Assembly (NCBI GenBank): GCA_035564555.1 | Contig: DATMTS010000044.1 | Coordinates: 1-12,493, forward strand | Direction of reading: 5' to 3' | DNA from: DATMTS01 sp035564555 | GTDB taxonomy: Bacteria; Actinomycetota; Actinomycetes; Actinomycetales; Microbacteriaceae | Length of the DNA stretch: 12,493 nt | Shown here: piece by piece, positions 1 to 6,940 of the stretch | Position numbering within the stretch: position 1 is the stretch's first letter | How the letters are laid out: each line of letters opens with the position of its first letter | The notes under the pieces: model-generated | Databases searched by the model: none | Seen by the model: only the letters and a program-made list of their open reading frames with translations | Told to the model about the DNA's origin: nothing | Position numbers and translations under genes: made by a program

Positions 1-55
1 GGCCGTAGAACGTGGTCCGGCAATACGGACACGTAATCGTGGGAACTGATGCCAT
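1..55 (-). CDS. Small zinc-ribbon-like protein, 5' part only
   Basis: Only the first 18 codons lie in the window. They read MASVPTITCPYCRTTFYG and contain a C-x2-C knuckle (CPYC) typical of one half of a zinc ribbon. The start is well supported: an almost perfect Shine-Dalgarno (AAAGGAGGT on the minus strand, 63-71) lies 7 nt upstream of the ATG. A promoter with operator-like repeats at 213-256 and a hairpin-rich leader lie further upstream on the same strand. The product cannot be named because the rest is outside the window. The zinc-ribbon idea rests on two cysteines only. Confidence 0.6.
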   Translation of the reverse strand, partial: MASVPTITCPYCRTTFYG

Positions 56-108
56 TTCTGGCACCTCCTTTAGTGAGCGAACGTCCCTGTTGACAGATGC
101 CCGCTCTG

Positions 109-141
109 CCTTGCTAAGCTCAAGGTCTTCCGCATGAAGAC
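109..141. other. Two small hairpins abutting the large one
   Basis: CCTTG (109-113) pairs with CAAGG (121-125), and GTCTTC (125-130) pairs with GAAGAC (136-141) around a 5-nt loop. The second hairpin touches the 142-181 hairpin directly, so three stem-loops follow each other within 73 nt of the leader upstream of the minus-strand gene. G125 is shared, so the two small hairpins compete for one base. Confidence 0.4.
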
Positions 142-181
142 AACGACCCCGCTTGGCAGATCGACCGCCAACGGGGTCGTT
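142..181. terminator. Strong hairpin, terminator or attenuator
   Basis: AACGACCCCG (142-151) plus TTGGC (153-157) pair with GCCAA (167-171) plus CGGGGTCGTT (172-181). This gives a 15-bp stem with one bulged C at 152 and a 9-nt loop. Neither side has a clean U-tract, but both continue with moderately U-rich sequence, so it could terminate transcription in either direction. In the transcript of the minus-strand gene at 55 it would sit in the leader, between promoter and ribosome binding site, where it could attenuate. Confidence 0.5.
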
Positions 182-212
182 CTGTAGTTCCCGTGAACCG
201 GGTGATTCACGA

Positions 213-256
213 GTGTGAACACTATATATCCGTCCTCTGGCACCGTGTGAACCCTA
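213..256 (-). promoter_or_regulatory. Minus-strand promoter with two operator-like direct repeats
   Basis: On the minus strand, TTCACA (246-251) and TATATA (223-228) are separated by exactly 17 bp, a good sigma-70-type arrangement. A 12-bp motif GTGTGAAC(A/C)CTA occurs at 213-224 and again at 245-256, matching at 11 of 12 positions. The two copies are 32 bp apart, about three helical turns. One copy covers the -35 element and the other the -10 edge and start-point region, as repressor sites often do. It would drive the zinc-ribbon-like gene starting at 55. The function is inferred. Confidence 0.45.
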
Positions 257-271
257 GATGTTGTGGGCGTG

Positions 272-310
272 TCGTCCACAGTTGTGGATAACTTCGCCGA
301 CTTATACACA
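272..310. promoter_or_regulatory. Cluster of DnaA-box-like sites
   Basis: TTATCCACA, a perfect consensus DnaA box, is present on the minus strand at 283-291. TTATACACA on the plus strand at 302-310 fits TTATNCACA. TCGTCCACA at 272-280 differs by one base from TTGTCCACA. The two good boxes face each other across 10 bp. An AT-rich run (217-229) lies about 50 bp away. No dnaA, dnaN, rpmH or parAB is in view, so a chromosomal oriC is unlikely. A DnaA-controlled promoter or remnant of a replicon is possible. Binding is not shown by sequence alone. Confidence 0.4.
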
Positions 311-344
311 GATGTTTCGTACGCTTATTCGAGGGGCAAACCGC

Positions 345-512
345 GTGCCTGAGCACATATTTCGACTCATGGAGCTATACGCGAGCCATCCGGACACGCG
401 CGTGATCGTGTGCGATCGGTGCGGCTGGGCCTCAGATCCCGCGCTGACGCTCGAAGATCAGGACGTGCCGGGGGAGTGCATCGAACCGCAAGGACTTTTC
501 ATGCCCTATTGA
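345..512 (+). CDS. Hypothetical 55-aa protein with a CDRC knuckle
   Basis: The ORF reads (M)PEHIFRLMELYASH... with a Cys-x2-Cys pair (CDRC) in the middle and a third Cys near the end. I do not recognise a family. The GTG at 345 is preferred because GAGGGG (331-336) lies 8 nt upstream. The frame is also open further up, with ATG codons at 258 and 312 that lack a ribosome site. It ends within a few bases of the point where cpaF homology begins, so it may itself be truncated or a by-product of that rearrangement. It could also be spurious. Confidence 0.35.
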   Translation: MPEHIFRLMELYASHPDTRVIVCDRCGWASDPALTLEDQDVPGECIEPQGLFMPY

Positions 513-519
513 CATTCTC

Positions 520-1173
520 TGCAACCAGAACATCCTCGTCGCCGGCGCCACGCAGAGCGGCAAGACGACGATGCTCAATGCGCTGCTGTCGACGGCCCGG
601 CCGACCGAACGCATCGTGACCGTCGAGGAGACCTTCGAACTCGACCTGACCGCACGAGACGTGGTGGCGATGCAGTGCAGGCAACCGAGCCTCGAAGGAT
701 CAGGGGAGATCACTCTGCGTCGGCTCATCAAAGAGGCCATGAGGATGCGTCCTGACCGGCTGGTGGTCGGCGAAGTGCGTGAGGCCGAGAGCCTCGATCT
801 GCTCCTGGCGCTGAACTCGGGGTTGCCGGCCGCCTGTTCCATCCACGCGAACAGCGCGCGTGACGCGCTCTCGAAACTGTGCACACTGCCGCTGCTCGCC
901 GGCCGCAACATCGGCAGCGACTTCGTCGTTCCGACTGTCGCGAATTGCATCGACGTCGTGGTCTTCTGCTCCCTCGAACGGTCGGGAGCGCGCCGAATCA
1001 CCGAGATCATCGCGCCCAGTGGGCAGGTAACGGGCGCAGTGATCGAGGCCAGTCCGATCTTCGCGTTGCGCGGACGCGAGCTTGTTCCCACCGGCGGATA
1101 CCCGGTGAAGCGGGCGAAATTCGATGCGGCCGGTCTCGACCCGGCAGTGGTGCTGGCCGGAGGCGTGTCGTGA
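520..1173 (+). pseudogene. cpaF: 5'-truncated Tad pilus ATPase (CpaF/TadA)
   Basis: This is the C-terminal half of a CpaF/TadA-type secretion ATPase, the cytoplasmic hexameric motor of Flp pilus assembly. Homology starts abruptly around codons CNQNILVAG. Walker A (GATQSGKTT, 544-570), the Asp-box-like TVEETFEL (619-642), Walker B (LVVGE, 760-774) and the His box (SIHANS, 838-855) are all present. The N-terminal domain, roughly half of a usual 380-450 residue protein, is missing. Upstream, the frame is open only from 448 and has no ATG, GTG or TTG before the ATG at 571, which lies after Walker A and would give a protein without it. The gene is therefore probably non-functional. It overlaps tadB by 4 nt (GTGA), the normal operon coupling, so only the 5' side is damaged. 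Confidence 0.8.
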
Positions 1174-2039
1174 CCATCGTGCTGGGCTGCGTGCTCGGGG
1201 CAGGCCTCGTGCTCGTAGCCTCGCCGCTGCTCTGGCCGAACAAGCCGTCGGGCGAGCCGCGGCAGCGCCGAAACACACCGGCCGCGAGGATGCGCTCCCG
1301 ATTGACGCAGGCGGGACTCGGTCGGGTTCCGGTGCCGGCGTTCCTCGTCAGCAGTGCGCTGACTGCTCTCGTCGTCGCGGCGCTCGCTCAAGCCGTCATC
1401 GGTGTCGGCGCGCTCACGATCGGAGCCGGCGTCGCCGGCCTTCTGCTGCCCTGGCTGGCTGTCGGCTGGCGTGCCGACGCCCGCGCGAAGGCGAACCGCG
1501 CGGTGTGGCCGGATGCCGTGGACCAATTGATCTCGGCGGTGCGCAGCGGCCTCGCCCTGCCGGACGGCCTCGGCGCACTCGCAGCGCTCGGCCCGCAAGC
1601 GACGCGGCCGGCGTTCGCCGCCTTCGAACGGGACTATCGGGCGACCGGTGCATTCGCTCCGTCCGCCGATCGTTTGAAGCTGAGGCTCGCCGATCCGGTC
1701 GCAGACCGCATCCTCGAGACAGTGAAGATGGCCCGGGAGGTGGGCGGAACGGAACTGACCACCGTGCTCAAGGCGCTGGCATCCGGCCTTCGCGAGGATG
1801 CGGCGATTCGGGCGGAGGTCGAGGCGCGCCAGTCGTGGGTGGTGAACGCGGCACGGCTGGGCGTGGCCGCCCCCTGGGTCGTGCTGGTTCTGCTGTCGAC
1901 ACGCCACGAGGCCGCGCTCGCCTACAACACGCCCACCGGCACAGCGGTGATCGCGTGCGGGCTCGTCGTTTCGGTGATCGCGTACCGGCTGATGATCGCT
2001 CTCGGACGCCTGCCACGGGAGAAGAGGTGGTTCGCGTGA
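1170..2039 (+). CDS. tadB: TadB-like Flp pilus inner-membrane platform protein
   Basis: This 289-aa protein belongs to the type II secretion F (GspF/TadB) family, which forms the membrane platform that couples the Tad ATPase to pilin polymerisation. Hydrophobic segments lie at the N-terminus (IVLGCVLGAGLVLVASPLLW) and around residues 55-95, and a closing pair near residues 230-280 frames the conserved cytoplasmic helical domain (WPDAVDQLISAVRSGLALPDGL...). The GTG start overlaps the cpaF stop, with GGAGG about 6 nt upstream. Its end overlaps tadC by 4 nt. The frame is intact although the partner ATPase is truncated. Assignment to TadB rather than TadC rests on gene order. Confidence 0.85.
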   Translation: MTIVLGCVLGAGLVLVASPLLWPNKPSGEPRQRRNTPAARMRSRLTQAGLGRVPVPAFLVSSALTALVVAALAQAVIGVGALTIGAGVAGLLLPWLAVGWRADARAKANRAVWPDAVDQLISAVRSGLALPDGLGALAALGPQATRPAFAAFERDYRATGAFAPSADRLKLRLADPVADRILETVKMAREVGGTELTTVLKALASGLREDAAIRAEVEARQSWVVNAARLGVAAPWVVLVLLSTRHEAALAYNTPTGTAVIACGLVVSVIAYRLMIALGRLPREKRWFA

Positions 2040-2974
2040 CTGCGGGCGACTCGTGGGCGCTCGTGTGCGGCGTTGGGCTGGGTCTAGGCCTGTGGTCGCT
2101 GGTGTCGATGGTGCCGCGCCTGAGCCGTCCGCGCCTCGCCGACCGTGTCGCCCCGTATGTCGTCGACGTCTCGACGCAGGCGCGGGAGGTGGTCGAACGT
2201 GCCCGGGAACGACGGTTGCCGATCGTCGGAACGCTGTTGGGGCCTCTGGTCGACGCTGTGCGGTCCTCGGTCGGCCATCTCACGGGCGGGAACGAGTCGA
2301 TCGCTCTGCGCCTGCGGCAGTCGGGCGCTGCCGACACGGTCGAACGGTTTCGTTCGCGCCAACTGATCATCAGTGCGATGGCCTTCGCCGGCGGCGTCGC
2401 GCTCGTCGTCGCAGTCGCGGCGTTGCGACCGGTGCCGTTGCTCGCCCAGCTTGCGTTGCCCGTCGTCGTCACGGTGGGCGGGTTCACCGCCCAGGACTGG
2501 CTGTTGACCAGGCGGGCGCGTGTGCGACTGAACCGCATCGCGGAGGAGTTCCCGACCGTCATCGAACTGCTGACCCTGAGCTTGTCGGCAGGGGAGGGCA
2601 TCCTGGATGCGCTGCGTCGCGTCTCGATCGCCGGTACCGGTGAGCTGGCGCACGAGTTCGGCCGGGTGGTGGCCGACGCGCGGATCGGCATCCCGTTGGC
2701 CGACGCGCTCGGGGATGCCGCACACGGAGTCCGGCTGCCGATGCTGACCCGATGCGTCGATGCCGTGACGTCCGCCTTGGAACGCGGCACGCCCTTGGCG
2801 GAGGTGCTGCGTGCCCAGGCGGCGGATGCTCGCGAGGAGGCGAAGCGCGGGCTGTTGGAGACCGCAGGGAAGAAGGAGGTCGCGATGCTCGTTCCGCTGG
2901 TCTTCCTGATTCTTCCCGTGACCGTGCTGTTCGCGATCTATCCGGGGCTGTTCGTGCTGCAATCCGGTTTTTGA
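2036..2974 (+). CDS. tadC: TadC-like Flp pilus inner-membrane platform protein
   Basis: This 312-aa second member of the T2SF family pairs with TadB in Tad systems. It has an N-terminal hydrophobic segment, a central pair (AMAFAGGVALVVAVAALRPV and LALPVVVTVGGFTAQDW), the conserved domain EEFPTVIELLTLSLSAGEGILDAL, and a C-terminal anchor (MLVPLVFLILPVTVLFAIYP). The GTG at 2036 overlaps the tadB stop (GTGA) and has GAGG at 2024-2027. An in-frame GTG at 2027 is a weaker alternative. The length and domain order are normal for actinobacterial TadC. Confidence 0.85.
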   Translation: MTAGDSWALVCGVGLGLGLWSLVSMVPRLSRPRLADRVAPYVVDVSTQAREVVERARERRLPIVGTLLGPLVDAVRSSVGHLTGGNESIALRLRQSGAADTVERFRSRQLIISAMAFAGGVALVVAVAALRPVPLLAQLALPVVVTVGGFTAQDWLLTRRARVRLNRIAEEFPTVIELLTLSLSAGEGILDALRRVSIAGTGELAHEFGRVVADARIGIPLADALGDAAHGVRLPMLTRCVDAVTSALERGTPLAEVLRAQAADAREEAKRGLLETAGKKEVAMLVPLVFLILPVTVLFAIYPGLFVLQSGF

Positions 2975-2999
2975 AGTGGATGCAAGAGAAGAGGATGCT

Positions 3000-3179
3000 G
3001 TGATCTCACGTTTGAGCGGAGTGTGGAGGCGCCGGGTCGCCGACGAACGAGGAGATGTGCCCGGCTGGGTGCTGATCACGCTGATGACGGCGGGTCTGGT
3101 CATCATCATCTGGGGCCTTGCCGGACCTGCCCTGAGCGGCGTGTTCGAGCAGGCGATCCAGCGGGTGACGTCGTTCTGA
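3000..3179 (+). CDS. Small Flp-pilin-like membrane protein of the Tad cluster
   Basis: This 59-aa protein has a charged N-terminus (RLSGVWRRRVADERGD) followed by one hydrophobic helix (WVLITLMTAGLVIIIWGLAGPAL) and a short polar tail. The layout is that of a Flp-type prepilin or pilin-like subunit. The position right after tadC and before the TadE genes supports a role as the structural pilin. The glutamate expected at +5 of a canonical prepilin cleavage site is not evident, so processing is uncertain. GTG 3000 is chosen because AGAGG lies about 6 nt upstream. An ATG at 2976 would add eight charged residues and has no ribosome site. Confidence 0.6.
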   Translation: MISRLSGVWRRRVADERGDVPGWVLITLMTAGLVIIIWGLAGPALSGVFEQAIQRVTSF

Positions 3180-3202
3180 CCGTGCGGTGCGTTGCTGTGA
3201 CC

Positions 3203-3628
3203 ATGCGTGACCCGTTGCGCGACCGACTGCGCCGGGGGGACGAACGCGGTTCGGCCCCGGCCGAATTCGTCATGGTCGGCGCGCTGCTGACCGTCCTGAC
3301 GCTAGCCGTGATCCAACTCGCGCTCGCGCTGTTCGTGCGCAACACGCTTCTCGACTCCGCAGCCGAGGGCGCACGCATCGCCGCTCTCGCCGACAACGGG
3401 CTCTCAGACGGCCGAGCACGTACCCGCGATCTGATCGCATCGACAGTCGGTTCGCAATACGCATCGCAGATCGAGCTGGAGTACGGGAGCTACCTGGGGG
3501 CGCCTGCCGTGACGGTGACGGTGCGGGCGACTCTGCCCTTGATCGGCCTTTTCGGCCTCGAACGCGGATTGGAGGTGCAGGGCCATGCGGCGGTGGAGAC
3601 GCTTGACCGAAGTGCTTCGCCGCGATGA
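3203..3628 (+). CDS. TadE-like pseudopilin
   Basis: This 141-aa protein has a basic N-terminus, then the TadE-type motif DERGSAPAEF followed by a single hydrophobic helix (VMVGALLTVLTLAVIQLALALFV) and a soluble domain. TadE proteins are minor pseudopilins of Flp pili, and the Glu in the motif fits the prepilin-peptidase recognition pattern. The start is uncertain: ATG 3203 is chosen, but in-frame GTG codons at 3182 and 3197 are possible, and 3182 lies just after the previous stop. No strong ribosome site is seen, so translational coupling is likely. Its 3' end overlaps the next gene by 44 nt. Confidence 0.75.
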   Translation: MRDPLRDRLRRGDERGSAPAEFVMVGALLTVLTLAVIQLALALFVRNTLLDSAAEGARIAALADNGLSDGRARTRDLIASTVGSQYASQIELEYGSYLGAPAVTVTVRATLPLIGLFGLERGLEVQGHAAVETLDRSASPR

Positions 3629-4052
3629 CGGATCGGCGCCACTGGAGTTCATCACGGCCGGGCTGATCCTTCTGGTGCCGCTGGTCTATCTGGTCATCGC
3701 GATGGCGAACATCCAGGGCGCGTCGCTCGCGGCGGCCGGAGCCGCGCGTCAGGCGGCGCGTGTGTACGTCACCGCTCCGAACGCCGCCGCTGCCGGGGAG
3801 CGGATGCGACGCGCCGTGACCGTGGCCCTCACCGATTACGGTGTCGATGCGACAACTGCCAGCATCACGGTGCGCTGCTCGCCGAAACCTTCCGTCTGCT
3901 TGACGCGAAGCGGATCGGTCACGGTGACGATCGGTGCGCGAGCGGGGCTCCCGCTGATGCCCAGCGCGCTCGACCTCGACTCGGCGGCAAGCGTGGCGGT
4001 GCGCGCCGTCGCCACGCAGACGGTGTCGCGGTTCTGGGTCGGCCAGGAGTGA
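3585..4052 (+). CDS. Second TadE-like pseudopilin
   Basis: This 155-aa protein carries the pseudopilin motif DDGSAPLEF near residue 15, directly followed by a hydrophobic helix (ITAGLILLVPLVYLVIAMANI) and an Ala-rich extracytoplasmic domain with two Cys residues (C...PKPSVC) that could form a disulfide. The ATG at 3585 has GGAGGTG 7 nt upstream, which is the best ribosome site in the pilus operon. The gene lies 44 nt inside the end of the preceding TadE gene in another frame. It was probably produced by an old duplication of a tadE gene, but the sequence similarity outside the motif is low. Confidence 0.75.
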   Translation: MRRWRRLTEVLRRDDGSAPLEFITAGLILLVPLVYLVIAMANIQGASLAAAGAARQAARVYVTAPNAAAAGERMRRAVTVALTDYGVDATTASITVRCSPKPSVCLTRSGSVTVTIGARAGLPLMPSALDLDSAASVAVRAVATQTVSRFWVGQE

Positions 4053-4054
4053 GG

Positions 4055-4507
4055 ATGCCCCGCCGCCGCGAGAACGGGCTGCGTTCGGAAGACGGGTCGA
4101 TTCTTCCGCTCGCGATGTTCTTCGGGATGCTCGCGCTCGCAGCAGTGCTGCTCGTGGTCGCCGCCACCTCCCTCTACCTCGAGCGGGAACGCCTCTATGT
4201 CGTCGCAGACGGGGCGGCACTGGCCGGTGCGGAGGCGTTCGATCTCGGCGAGGTGACGCTGCGCGGCGATGCACCGCACCCGATGTTGCGTGCGGCCGAC
4301 GTGCGTGCTGCCGCCGGTGGTTATCTGTCGTCCGAAGCGGCTTCGGGATTCCACGACCTCGTACTCGAGTCCGCGAGCAGTCGCGACGGGCAGAGCGCGA
4401 CGGTGCGCCTGGCCGCCACGTGGCATCCGCCGATGCTCTCGCTGTTCGTGCCGGACGGCATCCGTCTGAGAGCAACGAGCACCGCTCGCAGCGTCCTGGC
4501 GCGCTGA
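4055..4507 (+). CDS. TadG-like Flp pilus assembly protein
   Basis: This protein of about 150 aa has EDGSILPLAMFFGMLALAAVLLVVAATSLYLERERLYVVADGAALAGA. That is the typical N-terminal region of TadE/G-like Flp assembly proteins: the GSxLPL motif, one membrane helix, then the ADGAALAGA segment. The Glu of TadE proteins is absent, as usual for the TadG-like group. It is much shorter than TadG proteins that carry a von Willebrand domain. ATG 4055 is chosen because AGGAG (4045-4049) sits 5 nt upstream. GTG 4049, which overlaps the previous stop, would place that site too close. It is the last gene of the pilus operon. Confidence 0.7.
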   Translation: MPRRRENGLRSEDGSILPLAMFFGMLALAAVLLVVAATSLYLERERLYVVADGAALAGAEAFDLGEVTLRGDAPHPMLRAADVRAAAGGYLSSEAASGFHDLVLESASSRDGQSATVRLAATWHPPMLSLFVPDGIRLRATSTARSVLAR

Positions 4508-4514
4508 GAGCGCG
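4500..4514. terminator. GC-rich hairpin at the end of the pilus operon
   Basis: CGCGCT (4500-4505) pairs with AGCGCG (4509-4514) around the loop GAG, overlapping the stop codon of the TadG-like gene. It stands between two convergent genes, only 12 bp from the end of the MFS gene. There is no U-tract, so terminator function is a guess from position. The perfect 12-bp palindrome GGGCCTAGGCCC follows at 4523-4534, over the MFS stop codon. Confidence 0.35.
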
Positions 4515-4526
4515 GATCGGCTGGGC

Positions 4527-5786
4527 CTAGGCCCGCGTTACCCGGGCCCGCCGCGGAGCGTATCGCGGAATGTACCGAGCCAGCAGGCCCGCCCCGATCA
4601 GGCCGAGCACCCCCATGGTGGCGCTCGCGACGGCGAGCGAGAAGAGCGCGGTGACCCCGGAGACCCAGAGCGGCGCTGCCGCTTGACCGAAGTCACCGGT
4701 GAATCGCCAGGCGCCGAGGAACGGCGCGGGATTCGCCGGCGGCGCAAGGTCGGCGCCGAGGGTCATGATGATGCCGCTTCCCACGCCGTTGGCGACCGAC
4801 ATGAAGAGCGCGACAGCGATGAACCACGGCTCCGCGGTGACGAATGCGAGCGCGAGATGCGCGACGCCGAGCCCGATCATGGACGGCACCGCGGCCCAAC
4901 TGCGCCCGAAGCGGTCCATGATCTGACCCGACACGTAGAACAATCCGAAATCCACCGCTCCAGCGAGGCCGATCACGAGCGCCGTGTTCGTGTCGCTCAT
5001 GCCGATGGCCACGGCGTACAACGGCAGGATCACGGTGCGCGAGGAGCGCAGCGCGCCGATCAGGCCGACGCCCACGCCCATGCGCGCCAGCACACCGCGG
5101 AACTGCCAGATCGTACGGAAAAGACCTTCAGTGCGTTCCTTGGCCTCGGTCCGGCCGGGATCGGCCACCGCGGTAGCGCCCGCGGCGGCCGGAGCGGACT
5201 GCACGATCGCGCTGGGATCGGGGACGATCAGCAGCACGACGGCGGCAGCGACGCATGCCGCGATGTGCACCCAGAACACGAGGTGCGTGTCGCCGAACAG
5301 TTGGATCACTCCCGCGCTGATGAACGGGCCGACGAACCACCCGGCGCGGAACACGCCGCCCAGGGTGGACAGGGCCCTGGCGCGATAGCGGATCGGAACG
5401 TAGCTCGTCATGAACGCATGCCGGGCCAGAGCGAACACCGCCGTTGCCAGGCCGATCAGCAGCACCCCGATCGTCAGCGCGAGCGGGGTGGGTGAGAGCA
5501 GGCTGATCGTGAGTCCGATGATGCACAGCAGCGCCGCCCAGATCATCGAGTTGCGTTCCCCGAACCGGGAGACGACCCAGCCGCTGGGGATGTCGCCGAG
5601 CAATTCGCCGACCATGATCATGCCGCCGATGAAGCCCGCCAGAGCCAGGCCCGCGCCCAGATTGTGAGCGAGCACAGGGATGATCGGGATGATCGCACCT
5701 TCCCCGATGGAGAACAGCAGGGTGGGAAGGAAGGCGGCGAGGGCGACTGCTCGGATGCTGAATGGCTGTTCGGCGGGACGGGACAT
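4527..5786 (-). CDS. Major facilitator superfamily transporter
   Basis: This 419-aa inner-membrane protein has the 12-helix MFS layout: six helices, a long cytoplasmic loop rich in Ala, Pro and charged residues (about 195-230), and six more helices. The motif-A-like segment GDIPSGWVVSRFGERN lies at residues 64-79, between helices 2 and 3. The substrate cannot be told. Multidrug or metabolite efflux is the usual assignment for such proteins. The ATG at 5786 has GGTGGAGG 5 nt upstream, whereas a GTG at 5798 would overlap that ribosome site. The gene is convergent to the pilus operon and divergent from prfB, with only 44 bp between the starts. Confidence 0.85.
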   Translation of the reverse strand: MSRPAEQPFSIRAVALAAFLPTLLFSIGEGAIIPIIPVLAHNLGAGLALAGFIGGMIMVGELLGDIPSGWVVSRFGERNSMIWAALLCIIGLTISLLSPTPLALTIGVLLIGLATAVFALARHAFMTSYVPIRYRARALSTLGGVFRAGWFVGPFISAGVIQLFGDTHLVFWVHIAACVAAAVVLLIVPDPSAIVQSAPAAAGATAVADPGRTEAKERTEGLFRTIWQFRGVLARMGVGVGLIGALRSSRTVILPLYAVAIGMSDTNTALVIGLAGAVDFGLFYVSGQIMDRFGRSWAAVPSMIGLGVAHLALAFVTAEPWFIAVALFMSVANGVGSGIIMTLGADLAPPANPAPFLGAWRFTGDFGQAAAPLWVSGVTALFSLAVASATMGVLGLIGAGLLARYIPRYAPRRARVTRA

Positions 5787-5815
5787 GGCTGCCTCCACCC
5801 TATTCCGCGCGCCGG

Positions 5816-5821
5816 TAGTCT
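5816..5821 (+). promoter_or_regulatory. -10 element of prfB (near-leaderless)
   Basis: TAGTCT lies 9 nt before the prfB ATG, and no Shine-Dalgarno is seen between them. This fits the TANNNT -10 element of actinobacterial leaderless or near-leaderless genes. No clear -35 is visible. Confidence 0.45.
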
Positions 5822-5830
5822 TGAGTCGAC

Positions 5831-6940
5831 ATGATTGATCTTGACCTGACGGCGCAGATCGCCGACCTGCGTTCGACGTTCTCCGACATCCGCGCCGTCG
5901 TCGACGTCGATCGGTTGACCGCCGACATCGAACGACTCAGCGCAGCGGCGGGGGTGCCCGACCTGTGGGACGACACAGAGATGGCGCAACGGGTGACGAG
6001 CGAGCTCAGTCACCGGCAGAGCGAGCTGGCCAGGATCGTCGCCATCGAGCAGCGCCTCGATGACCTCGAGGTTCTCGTCGAACTGGCCAACTCCGAGGGC
6101 GACGACGAGACCGCCGAGGAGGCGCGTAACGAGCTGATCGAACTGCAGAAGTGGATCGGCGACCTCGAGGTGCAGACGTTGCTGAACGGTGAGTACGACC
6201 AGCGTTCGGCGGTGGTGACGATCCGGGCGGGCGCAGGTGGCGTGGATGCCGCCGACTTCGCGGAGATGCTGCTGCGGATGTATCTGCGCTGGGCCGAGCA
6301 GCACAACTACAGTGCGCAGGTGATGGACACCAGCTACGCCGAAGAGGCCGGAATCAAGTCCGCCACCTTCGAGGTCGACGCCCCGTATGCCTTCGGAACG
6401 CTCTCGGTGGAAGCCGGCACGCACCGGTTGGTGCGGATGAGCCCGTTCAACTCCGCGGGAAAGCGCCAGACCAGCTTCGCCGCGGTCGAGGTCATCCCGT
6501 TGATGGAGGAGACCGAGTCGATCGACGTGCCCGAGTCCGACATCCGCGTCGATGTGTTTCGGTCCTCCGGTCCGGGTGGCCAGTCGGTGAACACCACCGA
6601 CTCGGCGGTGCGCATCACGCACCTCCCGACCGGCATCGTGGTCTCCATGCAGAACGAGAAGAGCCAGATCCAGAACCGGGCGGCCGCGATGCGCGTGCTG
6701 CAGTCCCGGCTGCTGCTGAAGAAGCACGAGGAGGAGAGCGCCAAGAAGAAGGAGCTCGCCGGAACGATCACTGCCAGCTGGGGCGACCAGATCCGCAGCT
6801 ACGTGCTGGCGCCGTACCAGATGGTGAAAGATCTGCGCAGCGAGCACGAGGTGAACAACCCGCAGACCGTCTTCGACGGCGACCTCGACGGATTCATCGC
6901 CGCAGGCATCCGCTGGCGCAAGCGCGCTCCGCAGGATTGA
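5831..6940 (+). CDS. prfB: Peptide chain release factor 2
   Basis: This 369-aa class I release factor recognises UGA and UAA stop codons and triggers peptide release on the ribosome. The codon-reading tripeptide SPF (residues 204-206) identifies RF2 rather than RF1. The catalytic GGQ is at 249-251 within SSGPGGQSVN. The helical N-terminal domain (1-120), the codon-recognition domain and the GGQ domain are all complete. The reading frame is continuous through the region where many bacteria have the autoregulatory UGA frameshift, so RF2 is not controlled that way here. The ATG at 5831 appears leaderless. prfB-ftsE-ftsX-smpB is a widely conserved actinobacterial order. Confidence 0.97.
   Translation: MIDLDLTAQIADLRSTFSDIRAVVDVDRLTADIERLSAAAGVPDLWDDTEMAQRVTSELSHRQSELARIVAIEQRLDDLEVLVELANSEGDDETAEEARNELIELQKWIGDLEVQTLLNGEYDQRSAVVTIRAGAGGVDAADFAEMLLRMYLRWAEQHNYSAQVMDTSYAEEAGIKSATFEVDAPYAFGTLSVEAGTHRLVRMSPFNSAGKRQTSFAAVEVIPLMEETESIDVPESDIRVDVFRSSGPGGQSVNTTDSAVRITHLPTGIVVSMQNEKSQIQNRAAAMRVLQSRLLLKKHEEESAKKKELAGTITASWGDQIRSYVLAPYQMVKDLRSEHEVNNPQTVFDGDLDGFIAAGIRWRKRAPQD

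Noticed and set aside
200..320. Chromosomal oriC
   Set aside because: There are only two good DnaA boxes and one weak one, and none of dnaA, dnaN, rpmH, gyrB or parAB nearby.
432..1907. 491-codon minus-strand ORF opposite cpaF and tadB
   Set aside because: It is antisense to clear pilus genes, rich in Arg, Pro and Ser as expected of a shadow frame in high-GC DNA, and shows no domain.
3270..4475. 401-codon minus-strand ORF opposite the TadE and TadG-like genes
   Set aside because: Arg-rich shadow without motifs. The plus-strand genes have membrane helices, pseudopilin motifs and ribosome sites.
5831..5920. Programmed +1 frameshift in prfB
   Set aside because: The reading frame is continuous from the ATG through the region where the UGA frameshift usually lies.
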